DNA from: Sulfurimonas sp.
GTDB lineage: Bacteria; Campylobacterota; Campylobacteria; Campylobacterales; Sulfurimonadaceae
Assembly: GCA_024762705.1 (NCBI GenBank)
Contig: JANTGW010000001.1
Span: 1-29,992 of the forward strand
Direction: 5' to 3'
DNA: 29,992 nt
Shown: positions 7,992 to 16,612 of the stretch, one piece after another
Numbering within the stretch: the first letter of the stretch is position 1
How the letters are laid out: each line of letters begins with the position of its first letter
Program-made: the position numbers and the translations under genes
The notes under the pieces: generated by a model
Told to the model about the DNA's origin: nothing
The model's input: the letters and a program-made list of their open reading frames with translations, nothing else
Databases searched by the model: none

Positions 7992-9283
7992 TGTTTCTTT
8001 TTACCTTTTTTATGTTGAACTTGTTTTTTATAGCATTCATTTATCTTCTTTACATGTAACAATACTTCAGCGTTGTCTCCGCCTTCCATTTTCACTACTT
8101 TATCCATAATTTTCTTTGCTTTGATACACTGATGCAGTTTATAATATCCCCATGCCAGCGAATCCAAATAAAATGCAGAATCGGGATTTGATTTTAACAC
8201 TTTTTTAATGTAATACATCCCTTTTTTAACATCCAAATCATGGTCGATAAGAATATAACCCAAATAATTCAAGTACAGTGACTCTTCTGTTTCCCTGGCA
8301 ACTTTTGTCAACTTATCAACTACAGATGTCAAAACCTTTTTTGACATCTTTTTACTGTGTGCTTCATACTCATAGATTGCACTCTGTCCTAGGTATCTTA
8401 TATCACCCGTCTCATCATATAGTTTTTGTGCCAGAATACTTGCTTTGGCATAATTTTTACCCGTCACATAAAGTTCAAGAAGAACGTCATCATCGGCATG
8501 AGTCTCTTCCAAAAAGTCAATAAGCTTGACATAATCCCTCTTGTATGCATAGATTCGGATGATTTTTTTGGCTATAGCTTTGTCTTTGTTTAAATTATAA
8601 AGTCTCTTATATACAGAAAGCAGACCCTCAATATTATTTTCATTACTGTAGATACCAATGAGACGCTTACATATAAGTTGTGAACATCCATGCACACGAG
8701 TATGTGTTTCAAGGTATGCAACCGCATCTTTTTTACGGTGTAGGTTCACATATAAGATGATTGCCATTTTATCTAATATCTTTTCATTATATTCTTTCAT
8801 ATATGCGCTTTCGAGATATTTCAAAGCAACACCAAATTCCTGGTTTTTAATATATACATCACTTGCCAAAAGATAATCATCTGCACTTTGTGTTTCCTTG
8901 GCAAGTGCAATGGAAAGTTTCTTGGCATAATCAAGTCTGCCCATTTCCATTAAAGCAATGACTTTTAAGCGTACCAAGAGCGGGTCAGAGAAACTCCCCT
9001 CAGTAATGGAATCAACTGTTTCAACGACTTTATTATTCTCTTTTGCCAACAAGTAATTCTGCAATGAACGATAAAGATACTCTTTTTTTGATGATTTCTC
9101 ATATAGTTCGTCAAACACTCTTGCTGCCGTATTATAATGCTTCGACAATTCGGCATTGAGCGCCATCATTATATAAAAGTCCTCAGCCTCAAAAGCTTTT
9201 TCATCCGGTGCTACAGGTTTAGGATGTGTAGTACATGCAACAAAGAACAGTGAAACAAATAGTATTGCTATAACTTTAATCAT
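7988..9283 (-). CDS. TPR-repeat lipoprotein
   Basis: A 431-residue protein with signal peptide and lipobox FFVAC (lipid-modified Cys17), followed by an almost wholly helical series of tetratricopeptide/Sel1-like repeats: for example [42 protein letters not shown] and [20 protein letters not shown], the last being a canonical TPR pair near residues 365-400. The C-terminus is very basic (KKGKKKQ). It is expected to sit on the periplasmic face of the outer or inner membrane as a protein-interaction scaffold; no function is known to me. A lipoprotein gene in front of trpC is also found in Campylobacter, so the pair is old. It overlaps trpC by four bases and ykgJ by eight. Confidence 0.9.
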   Translation of the reverse strand: MIKVIAILFVSLFFVACTTHPKPVAPDEKAFEAEDFYIMMALNAELSKHYNTAARVFDELYEKSSKKEYLYRSLQNYLLAKENNKVVETVDSITEGSFSDPLLVRLKVIALMEMGRLDYAKKLSIALAKETQSADDYLLASDVYIKNQEFGVALKYLESAYMKEYNEKILDKMAIILYVNLHRKKDAVAYLETHTRVHGCSQLICKRLIGIYSNENNIEGLLSVYKRLYNLNKDKAIAKKIIRIYAYKRDYVKLIDFLEETHADDDVLLELYVTGKNYAKASILAQKLYDETGDIRYLGQSAIYEYEAHSKKMSKKVLTSVVDKLTKVARETEESLYLNYLGYILIDHDLDVKKGMYYIKKVLKSNPDSAFYLDSLAWGYYKLHQCIKAKKIMDKVVKMEGGDNAEVLLHVKKINECYKKQVQHKKGKKKQ

Positions 9284-9656
9284 CTATAATTCCTGGACAC
9301 TCTTGTTTTAACTCATCTACTCTTGTCTTAAAATAATCCCAAAAAGGAAAGGTTTTACACTGGTTTGGACGGGCATTGTATATTTGACACCCATTTGTCT
9401 TTTTATCATAAAAAACACATTCATAAGAGTCACCCACGTTGTTTTCTCTTATGGAATATTTATAGCCTTTTTTGAAGAGATATTTTAACGCAAATTCATT
9501 AACATCCATCTGTAAAACTTCTGCGATTGCAAATATTTCAACTTTTGTGACGTATATGTATCCGCTTTCACCCGTACAACATCTTCCTTCACAGGTAGCA
9601 CAGGCACTTGAATCAAAAGCGTACGGATAGCCTTCTTTTTTTACTATATTTGACAT
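9276..9656 (-). CDS. YkgJ-family cysteine-cluster protein
   Basis: A 126-residue cytoplasmic protein of the YkgJ/CxxCxxCC family (UPF0153-like). Eight Cys residues are arranged as C19-x2-C22-x3-C26-C27 near the start, then C80, C90, C100 in the signature YNARPNQCKTFPFW, and C120. This pattern suggests zinc or Fe-S binding. The biochemical role of the family is poorly defined; members often lie beside methyltransferases, as here, where the gene overlaps the trmN6-like gene by 13 bases and the TPR lipoprotein gene by eight. Confidence 0.9.
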   Translation of the reverse strand: MSNIVKKEGYPYAFDSSACATCEGRCCTGESGYIYVTKVEIFAIAEVLQMDVNEFALKYLFKKGYKYSIRENNVGDSYECVFYDKKTNGCQIYNARPNQCKTFPFWDYFKTRVDELKQECPGIIDD

Positions 9657-10339
9657 TTTATACTCTGTGTATTGGCTTTTTTATATATTTCTTTCATCTT
9701 CAAAGAGGGTTCATTCCCCTCAAAACTAATAAACGGCGGCCAGATGTTAACCATTGACTTTGAACCGTTACGTGCATGCACTAGCACCAAAGAAGCACTT
9801 CTATCTACTTTTGGATGAACGAACTGCACATCGACTATTTTCATTTTCACTTTGTCAAGCTCAGCACAGACAAGTCCGAACTGCGTTGCATCATAACAAA
9901 ATATGAAATGTGACTGCGGTTTAAGTAAACGCGACACCTTTTTAAAAAACTTTTCCAAAGGCAGGTTCACATTATACCGTGCATGAAACAACATCTCATT
10001 CTGGCTTTTTTGAACTCCTGATGGATAAAACGGCGGATTTGAGATGATATAGTCATATTTGTCCTGCTCTTTTAGTTCCAAAAAATCACATTCATGCAGT
10101 TTATAGGCAATACCATTCACTCTCGCATTCGTTTTGGAAAAATGAATAAATACATCTTGTTTCTCTACCGCCTCAAGTTCCACTTTTTCATTATCTCTAG
10201 CGACCAAAAGTCCTACTATTCCACAACCTGCACCGACATCAAGCACTCTGCCTTTAGGTTTAAAAGAGCCGACAAAGTCATATAAAAGCAATGAATCACT
10301 GTTGTAACAGTAACCCGAATCAGGCTGATAAAGAAGCAT
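9644..10339 (-). CDS. TrmN6-like tRNA (adenine-N6)-methyltransferase (class I, NPPF type)
   Basis: A 231-residue SAM-dependent methyltransferase with motif I VLDVGAGCGIVGLL (about residues 32-45) and catalytic motif NPPFY (about 105-109), the signature of N6-adenine and related amino methyltransferases. The opening YQPDSGYCYNSDSLLL matches the TrmN6 (YfiC) group that modifies A37 of tRNA1(Val), so that substrate is likely but not proven; an unrelated nucleic-acid or protein target is possible. It is the first gene of the eight-gene leftward cluster. The ATG follows AAGGGA and lies 53 bases from divergent kdsB. The TAG stop lies within ykgJ. Confidence 0.85.
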   Translation of the reverse strand: MLLYQPDSGYCYNSDSLLLYDFVGSFKPKGRVLDVGAGCGIVGLLVARDNEKVELEAVEKQDVFIHFSKTNARVNGIAYKLHECDFLELKEQDKYDYIISNPPFYPSGVQKSQNEMLFHARYNVNLPLEKFFKKVSRLLKPQSHFIFCYDATQFGLVCAELDKVKMKIVDVQFVHPKVDRSASLVLVHARNGSKSMVNIWPPFISFEGNEPSLKMKEIYKKANTQSIKCQI

Positions 10340-10358
10340 GAATTAAAGTCCCTTGGGT

Positions 10359-10364
10359 TATAAT
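10359..10364 (+). promoter_or_regulatory. kdsB: -10 box of the kdsB promoter
   Basis: A perfect TATAAT in the context GGGTTATAATAATGC lies 27 bases upstream of the kdsB ATG, leaving a short leader with AAAGG as ribosome-binding site. It overlaps the divergent promoter region of the trmN6-like gene. Confidence 0.6.
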
Positions 10365-10370
10365 AATGCA

Positions 10371-10376
10371 ATTATA
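10371..10376 (-). promoter_or_regulatory. -10 box of the trmN6-to-ridA cluster promoter
   Basis: On the minus strand AAGATATAATTGC contains a perfect TATAAT 31 bases before the trmN6-like ATG. It lies only six bases from the kdsB -10 box on the other strand, so the two divergent promoters physically overlap and may exclude each other. Confidence 0.55.
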
Positions 10377-10391
10377 TCTTAAAGGCTTTAA

Positions 10392-11108
10392 ATGATAATT
10401 ATTCCAGCACGTTTAGCATCAACACGTTTTCCTCAAAAAGTACTCGCAGATATCGGTGGCGTCCCGATGGTAGTAAGAACTGCACAACGTGTGTCCCATT
10501 TAGATAAAGTCGTTGTTGCTGCTGATGATGAACGTATTATAGCTACATGTAAAGAATACGGTGTTGACGCAATGCTCACTTCTACTACCCATAAAAGCGG
10601 TACGGACAGGATTCATGAGTGTGCCACCATCTTAAACCTGCCCGATGATGAACTTATAATCAATGTGCAAGCAGATGAGCCCTTTATAGAACCTGATGTC
10701 GTAGAATCACTTATGAAAAAGCTCAAAGAGCTCCAGAAGTCCAAAGAAGAGTTTATAATGGGAAGTTGTTATAACTCCATCAATGCCGAGGCTGCACAAG
10801 ACCCAAACCTTGTTAAAGTCGTTCTTAACGACAAAAGTAACGCCATCTACTTCTCGCGTGCAAAAATTCCGCATAATCAAAGCGGTGAAGCTGTCTATTT
10901 TGGCCATATAGGGATTTACGGTTTTTCAAAAAAGAGTCTCAAAGAGTTCTGCTCACTTCCTGATGCTCCCATAGAAGATATAGAAAAGCTTGAACAACTC
11001 CGTGCTATCTATCATGGAAAGAACATAGCTATGGTAAAAGTAGCAAGTACGGGATTTGGTATCGATACGAAAGAGGATCTAAAAAGAGCGGTTGAGATTT
11101 TTTTATAA
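10392..11108 (+). CDS. kdsB: 3-deoxy-manno-octulosonate cytidylyltransferase
   Basis: A 238-residue enzyme that activates Kdo to CMP-Kdo for the inner core of lipopolysaccharide, which marks the host as a Gram-negative. The nucleotide-binding N-terminus IIIPARLASTRFPQKVL is diagnostic, as are NVQADEPFIEPDVV, the FSRAKIPH segment, the HIGIYGF motif and EKLEQLRAI toward the end. Length fits the family (about 240-250). Transcribed alone, divergent from the trmN6 cluster and convergent with rpsO. Confidence 0.97.
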   Translation: MIIIPARLASTRFPQKVLADIGGVPMVVRTAQRVSHLDKVVVAADDERIIATCKEYGVDAMLTSTTHKSGTDRIHECATILNLPDDELIINVQADEPFIEPDVVESLMKKLKELQKSKEEFIMGSCYNSINAEAAQDPNLVKVVLNDKSNAIYFSRAKIPHNQSGEAVYFGHIGIYGFSKKSLKEFCSLPDAPIEDIEKLEQLRAIYHGKNIAMVKVASTGFGIDTKEDLKRAVEIFL

Positions 11109-11114
11109 GCAGTG

Positions 11115-11124
11115 TTACATGTAA
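11115..11124. repeat. copy of the iterated palindrome TTACATGTAA (only intergenic copy)
   Basis: An exact 10-base palindrome just after the kdsB stop, merging into the following hairpin. Five further exact copies lie inside genes at 1183-1192 (birA), 1459-1468 (fmt), 2274-2283 (proB), 8050-8059 (TPR lipoprotein) and 25775-25784 (nitrate reductase). Significance is discussed under findings. Confidence 0.6.
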
Positions 11125-11144
11125 AGTCCCAAAAGGGACTTACA
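11120..11144. terminator. hairpin between convergent kdsB and rpsO
   Basis: Stem TGTA + AGTCCC (11120-11130, one bulged A at 11124) pairs with GGGACT + TACA (11135-11144) around an AAAA loop. It lies 18 bases past the rpsO stop and 12 past the kdsB stop, so it could end both transcripts. Neither side has a strong U tract, so efficiency is uncertain. Confidence 0.55.
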
Positions 11145-11161
11145 AAGAAAGGGTCTAAAAC

Positions 11162-11437
11162 TTAGATATTGTCACGAATACCTAAATCTTCGATTAGTTT
11201 TGCGTATGCGTCTTTGTCTTTTCTTTTGAAGTATTTCATCAAACGACGACGTTGACCAACTAATTTTAGTAGTCCTAAACGAGATGCGTGATCTTTTTTG
11301 AAAACTTTTAAGTGTTCTGTTAACTCTTTAATTCTTTCAGTTAAAAGTGCAATTTGAACTTCACTTGAACCAGTGTCATTTTCTTTGCGACCGTATTTCG
11401 CAACTATTTCTTGTTTTTTAGCCGAATCTAAAGCCAT
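11162..11437 (-). CDS. rpsO: 30S ribosomal protein S15
   Basis: A 91-residue ribosomal protein. The segment [19 protein letters not shown] and the C-terminal [20 protein letters not shown] are diagnostic for S15, which binds the central domain of 16S rRNA early in 30S assembly. The start has an ideal AGGAGG at the right distance. It is transcribed alone, leftward; rpsO next to rrf2 and flhA is conserved in Campylobacterota, but here a diguanylate cyclase gene lies between. In several bacteria S15 represses its own leader; the roughly 60-base leader here might allow this but no structure was established. Confidence 0.98.
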   Translation of the reverse strand: MALDSAKKQEIVAKYGRKENDTGSSEVQIALLTERIKELTEHLKVFKKDHASRLGLLKLVGQRRRLMKYFKRKDKDAYAKLIEDLGIRDNI

Positions 11438-11500
11438 AATAGCCTCCTGATGGGTATAATAATCTAACTCAAATGCACAATGCAGAAGAATTGAAGCGTG

Positions 11501-11506
11501 ATTATA
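11501..11506 (-). promoter_or_regulatory. rpsO: -10 box of the rpsO promoter
   Basis: On the minus strand TTTTGATATAATCACG holds a perfect TATAAT 63 bases before the rpsO ATG. No convincing -35 box. A second perfect TATAAT on the plus strand at 11455-11460 points toward the cyclase gene but lies about 140 bases from it, so its use is uncertain. Confidence 0.5.
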
Positions 11507-11598
11507 TCAAAACTTTTCTTTAATTTTCATATTTATCTTATTTTTATCTATATTTTACTATTATCCAAAATAACTAATTTTAATATAGGCAAAAAATA

Positions 11599-12849
11599 AT
11601 GAGAAAAGTTTTAATTGTTGATGACTCTCAGGTAATGATCGCGCTTTTAAAAAACGAGATTGAACATTATGAAAACATTGATGCTTACTATGCCCATTCA
11701 TATAAAGAAGCAAAAGAACTTATCGATGAACATCACGGGGATTTTCATGCTTCCATACTTGATTACAATTTAGCAGATGCCAAAAGAGGTGAGATCATTG
11801 TCCTTGCCAATTCGCATAACATTCCGGTACTTGTCATAACTTCCACAGAGGATCCAAGCGTCAAAGATTTTATATTAAAAAAAGACATATTTGAATTAAT
11901 CATTAAAGATGGTCAGGCAAGTATAAAATACACTATCAAGGTTGTTGACAGAATACTCAAAAACTACGATACAACTGTTTTACTCGTAGATGACTCTAGA
12001 CTCTATAGACAAAATATATCCAAATCGCTCAAAAAGCTCAACCTGAATATTATAGAGGCAAATGACGGCAATGAAGCACTTGAGATTATTGCAGGCAAGC
12101 CTGATATATCACTCATCATCACTGATTATGAAATGCCCTATGTTGACGGACTAGAACTTACTTACACATTAAGAGAAAAGTATCAAAAAGATAAACTCGG
12201 CATCATTGCCATGAGTTCTGCAGACAATCAAGAGGTCATATCAAACTTTTTGAAATATGGCGCAAATGACTTTATACATAAACCTTTTACTCACAATGAA
12301 ATTGTCACAAGAATCAATGCAAACCTAGAACTCCTTGATCTCTTTCAAAAAATGAGAGATATAGCAAATAAAGATTTTCTCACAGGTGCTTATAACAGAA
12401 GATTCTTTTTTGAGGTCGGTGACGCCATTTATAAAAAAGCAAAAAGAAAAGAGAAAAGCCTTGCTGTTGCTATGCTTGATATTGATAAATTCAAAAATAT
12501 CAATGACACTTATGGACATGATGTAGGAGATATCGCCATCAAAGAAGTGAAAAGAATTCTTAATAAGAATTTAAGAGTTTCTGATTTGATGGCAAGATTT
12601 GGTGGAGAAGAGTTTTGTATACTCCTAGAAGACATTAGCATAGAAAATGTTCAAAAGCTTTTTGAAAAAATAAGAAAAAGCTTTGAAAAAAATGTCATCA
12701 AAATTGACAATTTAGAAATATCGTATACAGTCTCCATAGGAATATACTACGGTTTGGCTGACTCGCTTGAAGAGATGATACGTCTGTCAGATGAAGCACT
12801 TTATGAGGCAAAAGAGAGTGGTAGAAATAAAATAGTCATAAAACAATAA
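11599..12849 (+). CDS. diguanylate cyclase with two receiver domains (REC-REC-GGDEF)
   Basis: A 416-residue cytoplasmic signalling protein. Receiver 1 (about 3-120) has the acidic pair D8/D9, phospho-acceptor D55 (SILDYNL), T81 and K103. Receiver 2 (about 126-245) has D131/D132, D176 (ITDYEMP), S206 and K228 (HKPF). The GGDEF domain (about 258-414) has metal-binding D294 in LDIDKFKNIND, the active-site loop GGEEF (335-339) and an RVSD inhibitory site (326-329) exactly five residues before it. It should make cyclic di-GMP under phosphorylation control with product inhibition, resembling PleD in layout. No histidine kinase is adjacent. It lies between rpsO and rrf2-flhA, so a role in motility versus attachment is a reasonable inference. 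Confidence 0.93.
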   Translation: MRKVLIVDDSQVMIALLKNEIEHYENIDAYYAHSYKEAKELIDEHHGDFHASILDYNLADAKRGEIIVLANSHNIPVLVITSTEDPSVKDFILKKDIFELIIKDGQASIKYTIKVVDRILKNYDTTVLLVDDSRLYRQNISKSLKKLNLNIIEANDGNEALEIIAGKPDISLIITDYEMPYVDGLELTYTLREKYQKDKLGIIAMSSADNQEVISNFLKYGANDFIHKPFTHNEIVTRINANLELLDLFQKMRDIANKDFLTGAYNRRFFFEVGDAIYKKAKRKEKSLAVAMLDIDKFKNINDTYGHDVGDIAIKEVKRILNKNLRVSDLMARFGGEEFCILLEDISIENVQKLFEKIRKSFEKNVIKIDNLEISYTVSIGIYYGLADSLEEMIRLSDEALYEAKESGRNKIVIKQ

Positions 12850-12856
12850 TTTTGGA

Positions 12857-12867
12857 TATAATATAAT
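12857..12867 (+). promoter_or_regulatory. overlapping -10 boxes upstream of the rrf2 gene
   Basis: Two perfect TATAAT hexamers overlap by one base (12857-12862 and 12862-12867), 28-38 bases before the Rrf2 ATG and just past the cyclase stop. This suggests that rrf2-flhA-DHH has its own promoter. Rrf2 regulators often control their own gene, but no operator was identified. Confidence 0.5.
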
Positions 12868-12894
12868 TTCAAAAGTTTAAATGAAAGTAAAAAC

Positions 12895-13299
12895 ATGCTT
12901 ATAACACGTGCCAGCGAATATGCCATATTATCACTCATACTGCTCTCAAAAGCACAAACACCTATGGATAGTGATACACTCTCAAGAGAACTTGCTATTT
13001 CTAAAAGTTTTTTAGCAAAGATTCTTCAGTCTTTGGCAAAAGCGCAAATATTAAACTCTTATAAGGGTGTTAACGGCGGCTTTGCTCTCAACAAAGACCC
13101 AAAAGAGATCAATATGCTCGCAGTTGCCTCTTGCGTAGAAGGAAAAGCTCCTGCTGTTTTTGAATGTGCCCCATCTTTAGAAGACTGTCCTTCTGAAAAG
13201 GCAAGTACATGTTCAATATGGCCTTTTTTACATAAACTCCAGGGTAAAATAGATTTGTTCTTAGCAAATTTAACCTTGGCAGATATCATAGACGACTAG
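12895..13299 (+). CDS. Rrf2-family transcriptional regulator, probable Fe-S sensor
   Basis: A 134-residue winged-helix regulator. The opening MLITRASEYAILSLILLS and the helix-turn-helix with AISKSFLAKILQSLAKA plus wing NSYKGVNGGFAL are typical of Rrf2 (IscR, NsrR, RsrR). Three Cys residues in the usual cluster region (C91, C98, C106), plus C80, suggest an iron-sulfur cluster; the spacing C-x6-C-x7-C is wider than IscR (C-x5-C-x5-C). Signal and targets are unknown. A similar regulator precedes flhA in Campylobacter, so it may link redox or iron state to flagellar export, but this is inference. No isc/suf genes are adjacent. Confidence 0.9.
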   Translation: MLITRASEYAILSLILLSKAQTPMDSDTLSRELAISKSFLAKILQSLAKAQILNSYKGVNGGFALNKDPKEINMLAVASCVEGKAPAVFECAPSLEDCPSEKASTCSIWPFLHKLQGKIDLFLANLTLADIIDD

Positions 13300-13319
13300 A
13301 TCTGATGAGATAGTATAAT

Positions 13320-15506
13320 TTGGCAAGAAAACTTACAACAAAACAAAAAATCGGTACCTCGCTAAACTTTTTACTGGGAAAACGCGATCTCGGTGTTGTT
13401 ATTTTTGTTATGGCCATTTTAGCTATCATCATTGTTCCTCTGCCTTCTTCTGTTTTAGATGTTTTGTTGACTGTTTCAATCGCTCTTTCTGTTTTGATAC
13501 TTCTTATATCACTCTATGTACCAAAACCGACAGACCTCACTACATTTCCGACACTCATTCTTGTTTTAACACTGTTTCGACTCTCTTTGAACATTGCAAC
13601 AACCAGAATGATTTTGAGTCATGGATATGAAGGGCCTGAAAAAGTCAGTGAAGTCATCACCAGTTTTGGTGACTTTGTCGTTGGTGGGAATTATGTCATC
13701 GGAATTATTGTCTTTTCAATTTTAGTCCTTATAAACTTTATGGTTATCACTAAAGGTTCTACAAGAGTTGCAGAAGTAGCAGCTCGTTTTGTACTTGATT
13801 CTATGCCAGGAAAACAGATGGCTGTTGATGCCGATTTGAATGCAGGGCTAATTGATGATGCGGAGGCAAAACAGCGCCGTGCTGAAATTCTTCAAGATGC
13901 CAACTTTTATGGAGCTATGGACGGTTCTTCAAAGTTTGTCAAAGGGGATGCAGTTGCTGGTATCATTATCACTCTTATCAACATAATCGGTGGGTTTCTC
14001 ATCGGTGTTTTTCAGTATGACATGGGCGTTTCTCAGAGTGCTTCGGTTTTTACCCTTTTAACCATAGGTGACGGTCTTGTAAGTCAAGTACCTGCACTGA
14101 TCATTTCCACAGCTACAGGTATAATGATAACCCGTTCATCAAATGACGGGGATAACTTCGCAGAAGGCACCATAACACAAATGGTTGGTAATGCAAAGAT
14201 AATGATGATAGTCGGCTTTATCATGCTTTTGTTTGCTCTTGTACCAGGACTTCCGACAGCCTCCATGGGTTTTGTCGGCCTGATCTTTGCCCTGCTGGGC
14301 TGGTCCATTTATAAATACGAAAGAGGTGAACTCAGTATTTTAGATGTTGAAAATGTGCTCGGTATCAAGACAAAAGAAGAGATAGAACAGGAAAAAGAAA
14401 AAATCAAACCGCAAAAATCAAACGAAGAGATTGCCAAAGAAGAGGAAAGTGCTCTTGAAGATATCCTCAAAGTAGAAATGCTTGAGCTCACTCTCGGTTA
14501 TCAGCTCATTAAACTAGCAGACAGTTCACAAGGCGGTGACCTACTTGAGCGTATTCGCTCTATGAGACGTAAAATAGCCAGTGATTTTGGCTTTTTAATG
14601 CCACAGGTCAGAATTCGCGACAACTTACACCTCAAACCTAATCAATACCAGGTTCTTCTTAAAGGTATCGTAATTGGTGAGGGTGAGATAATGCCTGACA
14701 AATTTCTTGCTATGGACAGTGGCATGGCAACCGGAGAAATTCAAGGTGAGCCGACAAAAGAACCTGCTTTTGGCCTTGATGCCATATGGATCAATCCTGA
14801 CCAAAAAGAAGAGGCAATCATCAACGGATATACAGTTGTTGACCCAGCAACTGTTATTTCTACACATATGAGCGAACTTATCAAGCGCAATGCTGAAGAG
14901 CTTTTAACACGCCAAGAAGTACAATCACTCATTGACAAAATCAAAGATGACTACCCTGTTATTGTGGACGATGTATTAAAAGTCGCTTCAATCGGATTGA
15001 TTCAAAGAGTTCTAAAAGCGCTACTGCATGAAAAAATACCGCTTAAAGACATGCTGACTATTCTTGAAACAATTGCAGATATTGCAGAATATACAAAAAA
15101 TGTCGACTTTATAACTGAACAAGTTAGAGCAAAACTTTCCCGTGTCATTACACAGATGTATGCCGGTGATGATGGTGTCATAAGACTTTTAACCTTTGAC
15201 ACACAAACAGAGCAGCTGCTCTTGCAAAAATCACAAGAACAAGACGGGGTGAGACACTTAATGCTTAATGTAGGAGAGATCAATGCTCTCATCCAGGCAA
15301 CAAGCACAAAAGCTGCAGAGTTGCTGCAAAAAGGGGTATCACCAGTCATCATCATCGTTGATCCACAAATCCGTCGTAGTGTTGCAGAAATATTTGAGAG
15401 ATTTTCTCTTGACGTGGTCACACTCTCTCATGCAGAAATTGATTCCAATGCCACATTTGAGGTCTTGGGCTCTATCTCTATTGAAACACCAGAATCAAAT
15501 AATTAA
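13320..15506 (+). CDS. flhA: flagellar biosynthesis protein FlhA
   Basis: A 728-residue inner-membrane component of the flagellar type III export gate. The N-terminal half has about eight membrane helices from residue 25 and the FHIPEP-family signature around [17 protein letters not shown] followed by SKFVKGD (about 186-208). After an Asp/Glu/Lys-rich linker (about 335-385) comes the cytoplasmic domain that docks chaperone-substrate complexes and forms a nonameric ring. The start is TTG: an in-frame stop lies three codons upstream (13311-13313), so no earlier start is possible, and the next candidate would truncate the family N-terminus. The ribosome-binding site is weak. The gene follows rrf2 by 20 bases. 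Confidence 0.97.
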   Translation: MARKLTTKQKIGTSLNFLLGKRDLGVVIFVMAILAIIIVPLPSSVLDVLLTVSIALSVLILLISLYVPKPTDLTTFPTLILVLTLFRLSLNIATTRMILSHGYEGPEKVSEVITSFGDFVVGGNYVIGIIVFSILVLINFMVITKGSTRVAEVAARFVLDSMPGKQMAVDADLNAGLIDDAEAKQRRAEILQDANFYGAMDGSSKFVKGDAVAGIIITLINIIGGFLIGVFQYDMGVSQSASVFTLLTIGDGLVSQVPALIISTATGIMITRSSNDGDNFAEGTITQMVGNAKIMMIVGFIMLLFALVPGLPTASMGFVGLIFALLGWSIYKYERGELSILDVENVLGIKTKEEIEQEKEKIKPQKSNEEIAKEEESALEDILKVEMLELTLGYQLIKLADSSQGGDLLERIRSMRRKIASDFGFLMPQVRIRDNLHLKPNQYQVLLKGIVIGEGEIMPDKFLAMDSGMATGEIQGEPTKEPAFGLDAIWINPDQKEEAIINGYTVVDPATVISTHMSELIKRNAEELLTRQEVQSLIDKIKDDYPVIVDDVLKVASIGLIQRVLKALLHEKIPLKDMLTILETIADIAEYTKNVDFITEQVRAKLSRVITQMYAGDDGVIRLLTFDTQTEQLLLQKSQEQDGVRHLMLNVGEINALIQATSTKAAELLQKGVSPVIIIVDPQIRRSVAEIFERFSLDVVTLSHAEIDSNATFEVLGSISIETPESNN

Positions 15507-15516
15507 AAGGTAACAA

Positions 15517-16602
15517 ATGAAAAATAGAACAATTCACCATCTTTCTCACATCGATCTGGATGGCTACAGCTGTCAGCTTGTCATGCAGTACACACCCTAC
15601 AAAAAGTTCAATTACAACTCAAATTATGGAGCAGAAGTTAAACAAAAGCTTGAACTTATCTTAGAAAACATAACAAAAGCCAAAGAACCTGCTTTCATCC
15701 TTATCACAGATTTAAATCTAACTGCCGATGAATCTCGCTGGTTGAGTCATGAAGTAAAAAAAATGAATAGCAATAGGTTTGATGTAAAGTTGCAACTACT
15801 TGACCATCACGGAAGCGGTGAAGAGAGTGCAAAAAAACATGACTGGTACTATCTTGACACAAGTCGTTGCGCTACAAAAATAACATATGACTATGCGAAA
15901 GAGAATTTTGAACTTGACGAACCGGTATGGATGGAAAAATATGTCAATGTTGTTAATGCGGTAGATCTGTGGAAACAAGAAGAACATGATAATTTTGAAT
16001 ATGGAAAAGTCTGCATGCGTCTTGTCACTGAAACAAAAGAGCTTAACCGTATAATGTTTCCTAATGAAGATTCAAACTATAAACTTAGTTTACTTCATGA
16101 AGCAGCAAAATTTATTCATGAACCGGATGCTCCGATATTACTTGATGAAAAAATACACTCTTTAAAGAAAAACTTTTTCAAAAGGGACAAAAACGATACA
16201 CTGGATAATCTTGCTACTCGCTATGTAGTTGAACTGCTTGGAAAAGCTCGTAATGAAAAAACAATTTATTACAAAGGCTATAGAGGATATTTAAGCTATG
16301 GGGTTGGAAATACTTCAATAGTGGGAAATGGCTTTTTGACTGCATACCCTGAATACGATTTTATCGTTGATGTAAGTTACCGCGGAACAATGAGCCTTCG
16401 AGCAAACAACAATGTCAGCGTTGCACAAATCTCAAAAGAGTGGGCGAACGGTGGTGGACACCCAAATGCTGCCGGAGGAAGAATCATGGGCTTTAAGGAA
16501 CAGTTTCGTTACGATAAGGTTAAACAGCAGATTGAGAAAGTGATCAATGACAAAGAAGCTGTTGCAGGTGATTTGGAATATAAAAAAGAAGATCTGACAT
16601 AA
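15517..16602 (+). CDS. DHH-family phosphoesterase
   Basis: A 361-residue cytoplasmic protein of the DHH/DHHA1 superfamily. Metal-binding motifs are HIDLDG (residues 11-16), TDLN (65-68), the name-giving DHHGSG (96-101) and the DHHA1 glycine-rich NGGGHPNAAGG near residue 320 that binds substrate. Relatives include nano-RNases (NrnA/NrnB) and cyclic dinucleotide phosphodiesterases, so it probably degrades short RNA or pGpG, but the exact substrate cannot be read from sequence. Being ten bases from flhA is conserved in Helicobacter pylori. Proximity to a c-di-GMP cyclase two genes upstream makes pGpG turnover a testable idea. Confidence 0.88.
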   Translation: MKNRTIHHLSHIDLDGYSCQLVMQYTPYKKFNYNSNYGAEVKQKLELILENITKAKEPAFILITDLNLTADESRWLSHEVKKMNSNRFDVKLQLLDHHGSGEESAKKHDWYYLDTSRCATKITYDYAKENFELDEPVWMEKYVNVVNAVDLWKQEEHDNFEYGKVCMRLVTETKELNRIMFPNEDSNYKLSLLHEAAKFIHEPDAPILLDEKIHSLKKNFFKRDKNDTLDNLATRYVVELLGKARNEKTIYYKGYRGYLSYGVGNTSIVGNGFLTAYPEYDFIVDVSYRGTMSLRANNNVSVAQISKEWANGGGHPNAAGGRIMGFKEQFRYDKVKQQIEKVINDKEAVAGDLEYKKEDLT

Positions 16603-16612
16603 GTTTCTTTTT

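Noticed and set aside
11455..11460. TATAAT on the plus strand as promoter of the diguanylate cyclase gene
   Set aside because: It lies about 140 bases from the ATG and within the rpsO leader; kept only as a remark because no better box is obvious in the T-rich stretch before 11599.
15002..15421. 139-codon open frame on the minus strand inside flhA, and similar long antisense frames elsewhere (for example 26959-27378, 24471-24887)
   Set aside because: They lie opposite clearly assigned genes, are Ser/Thr- or Phe/Cys-rich shadows without recognisable domains, and lack convincing ribosome-binding sites.
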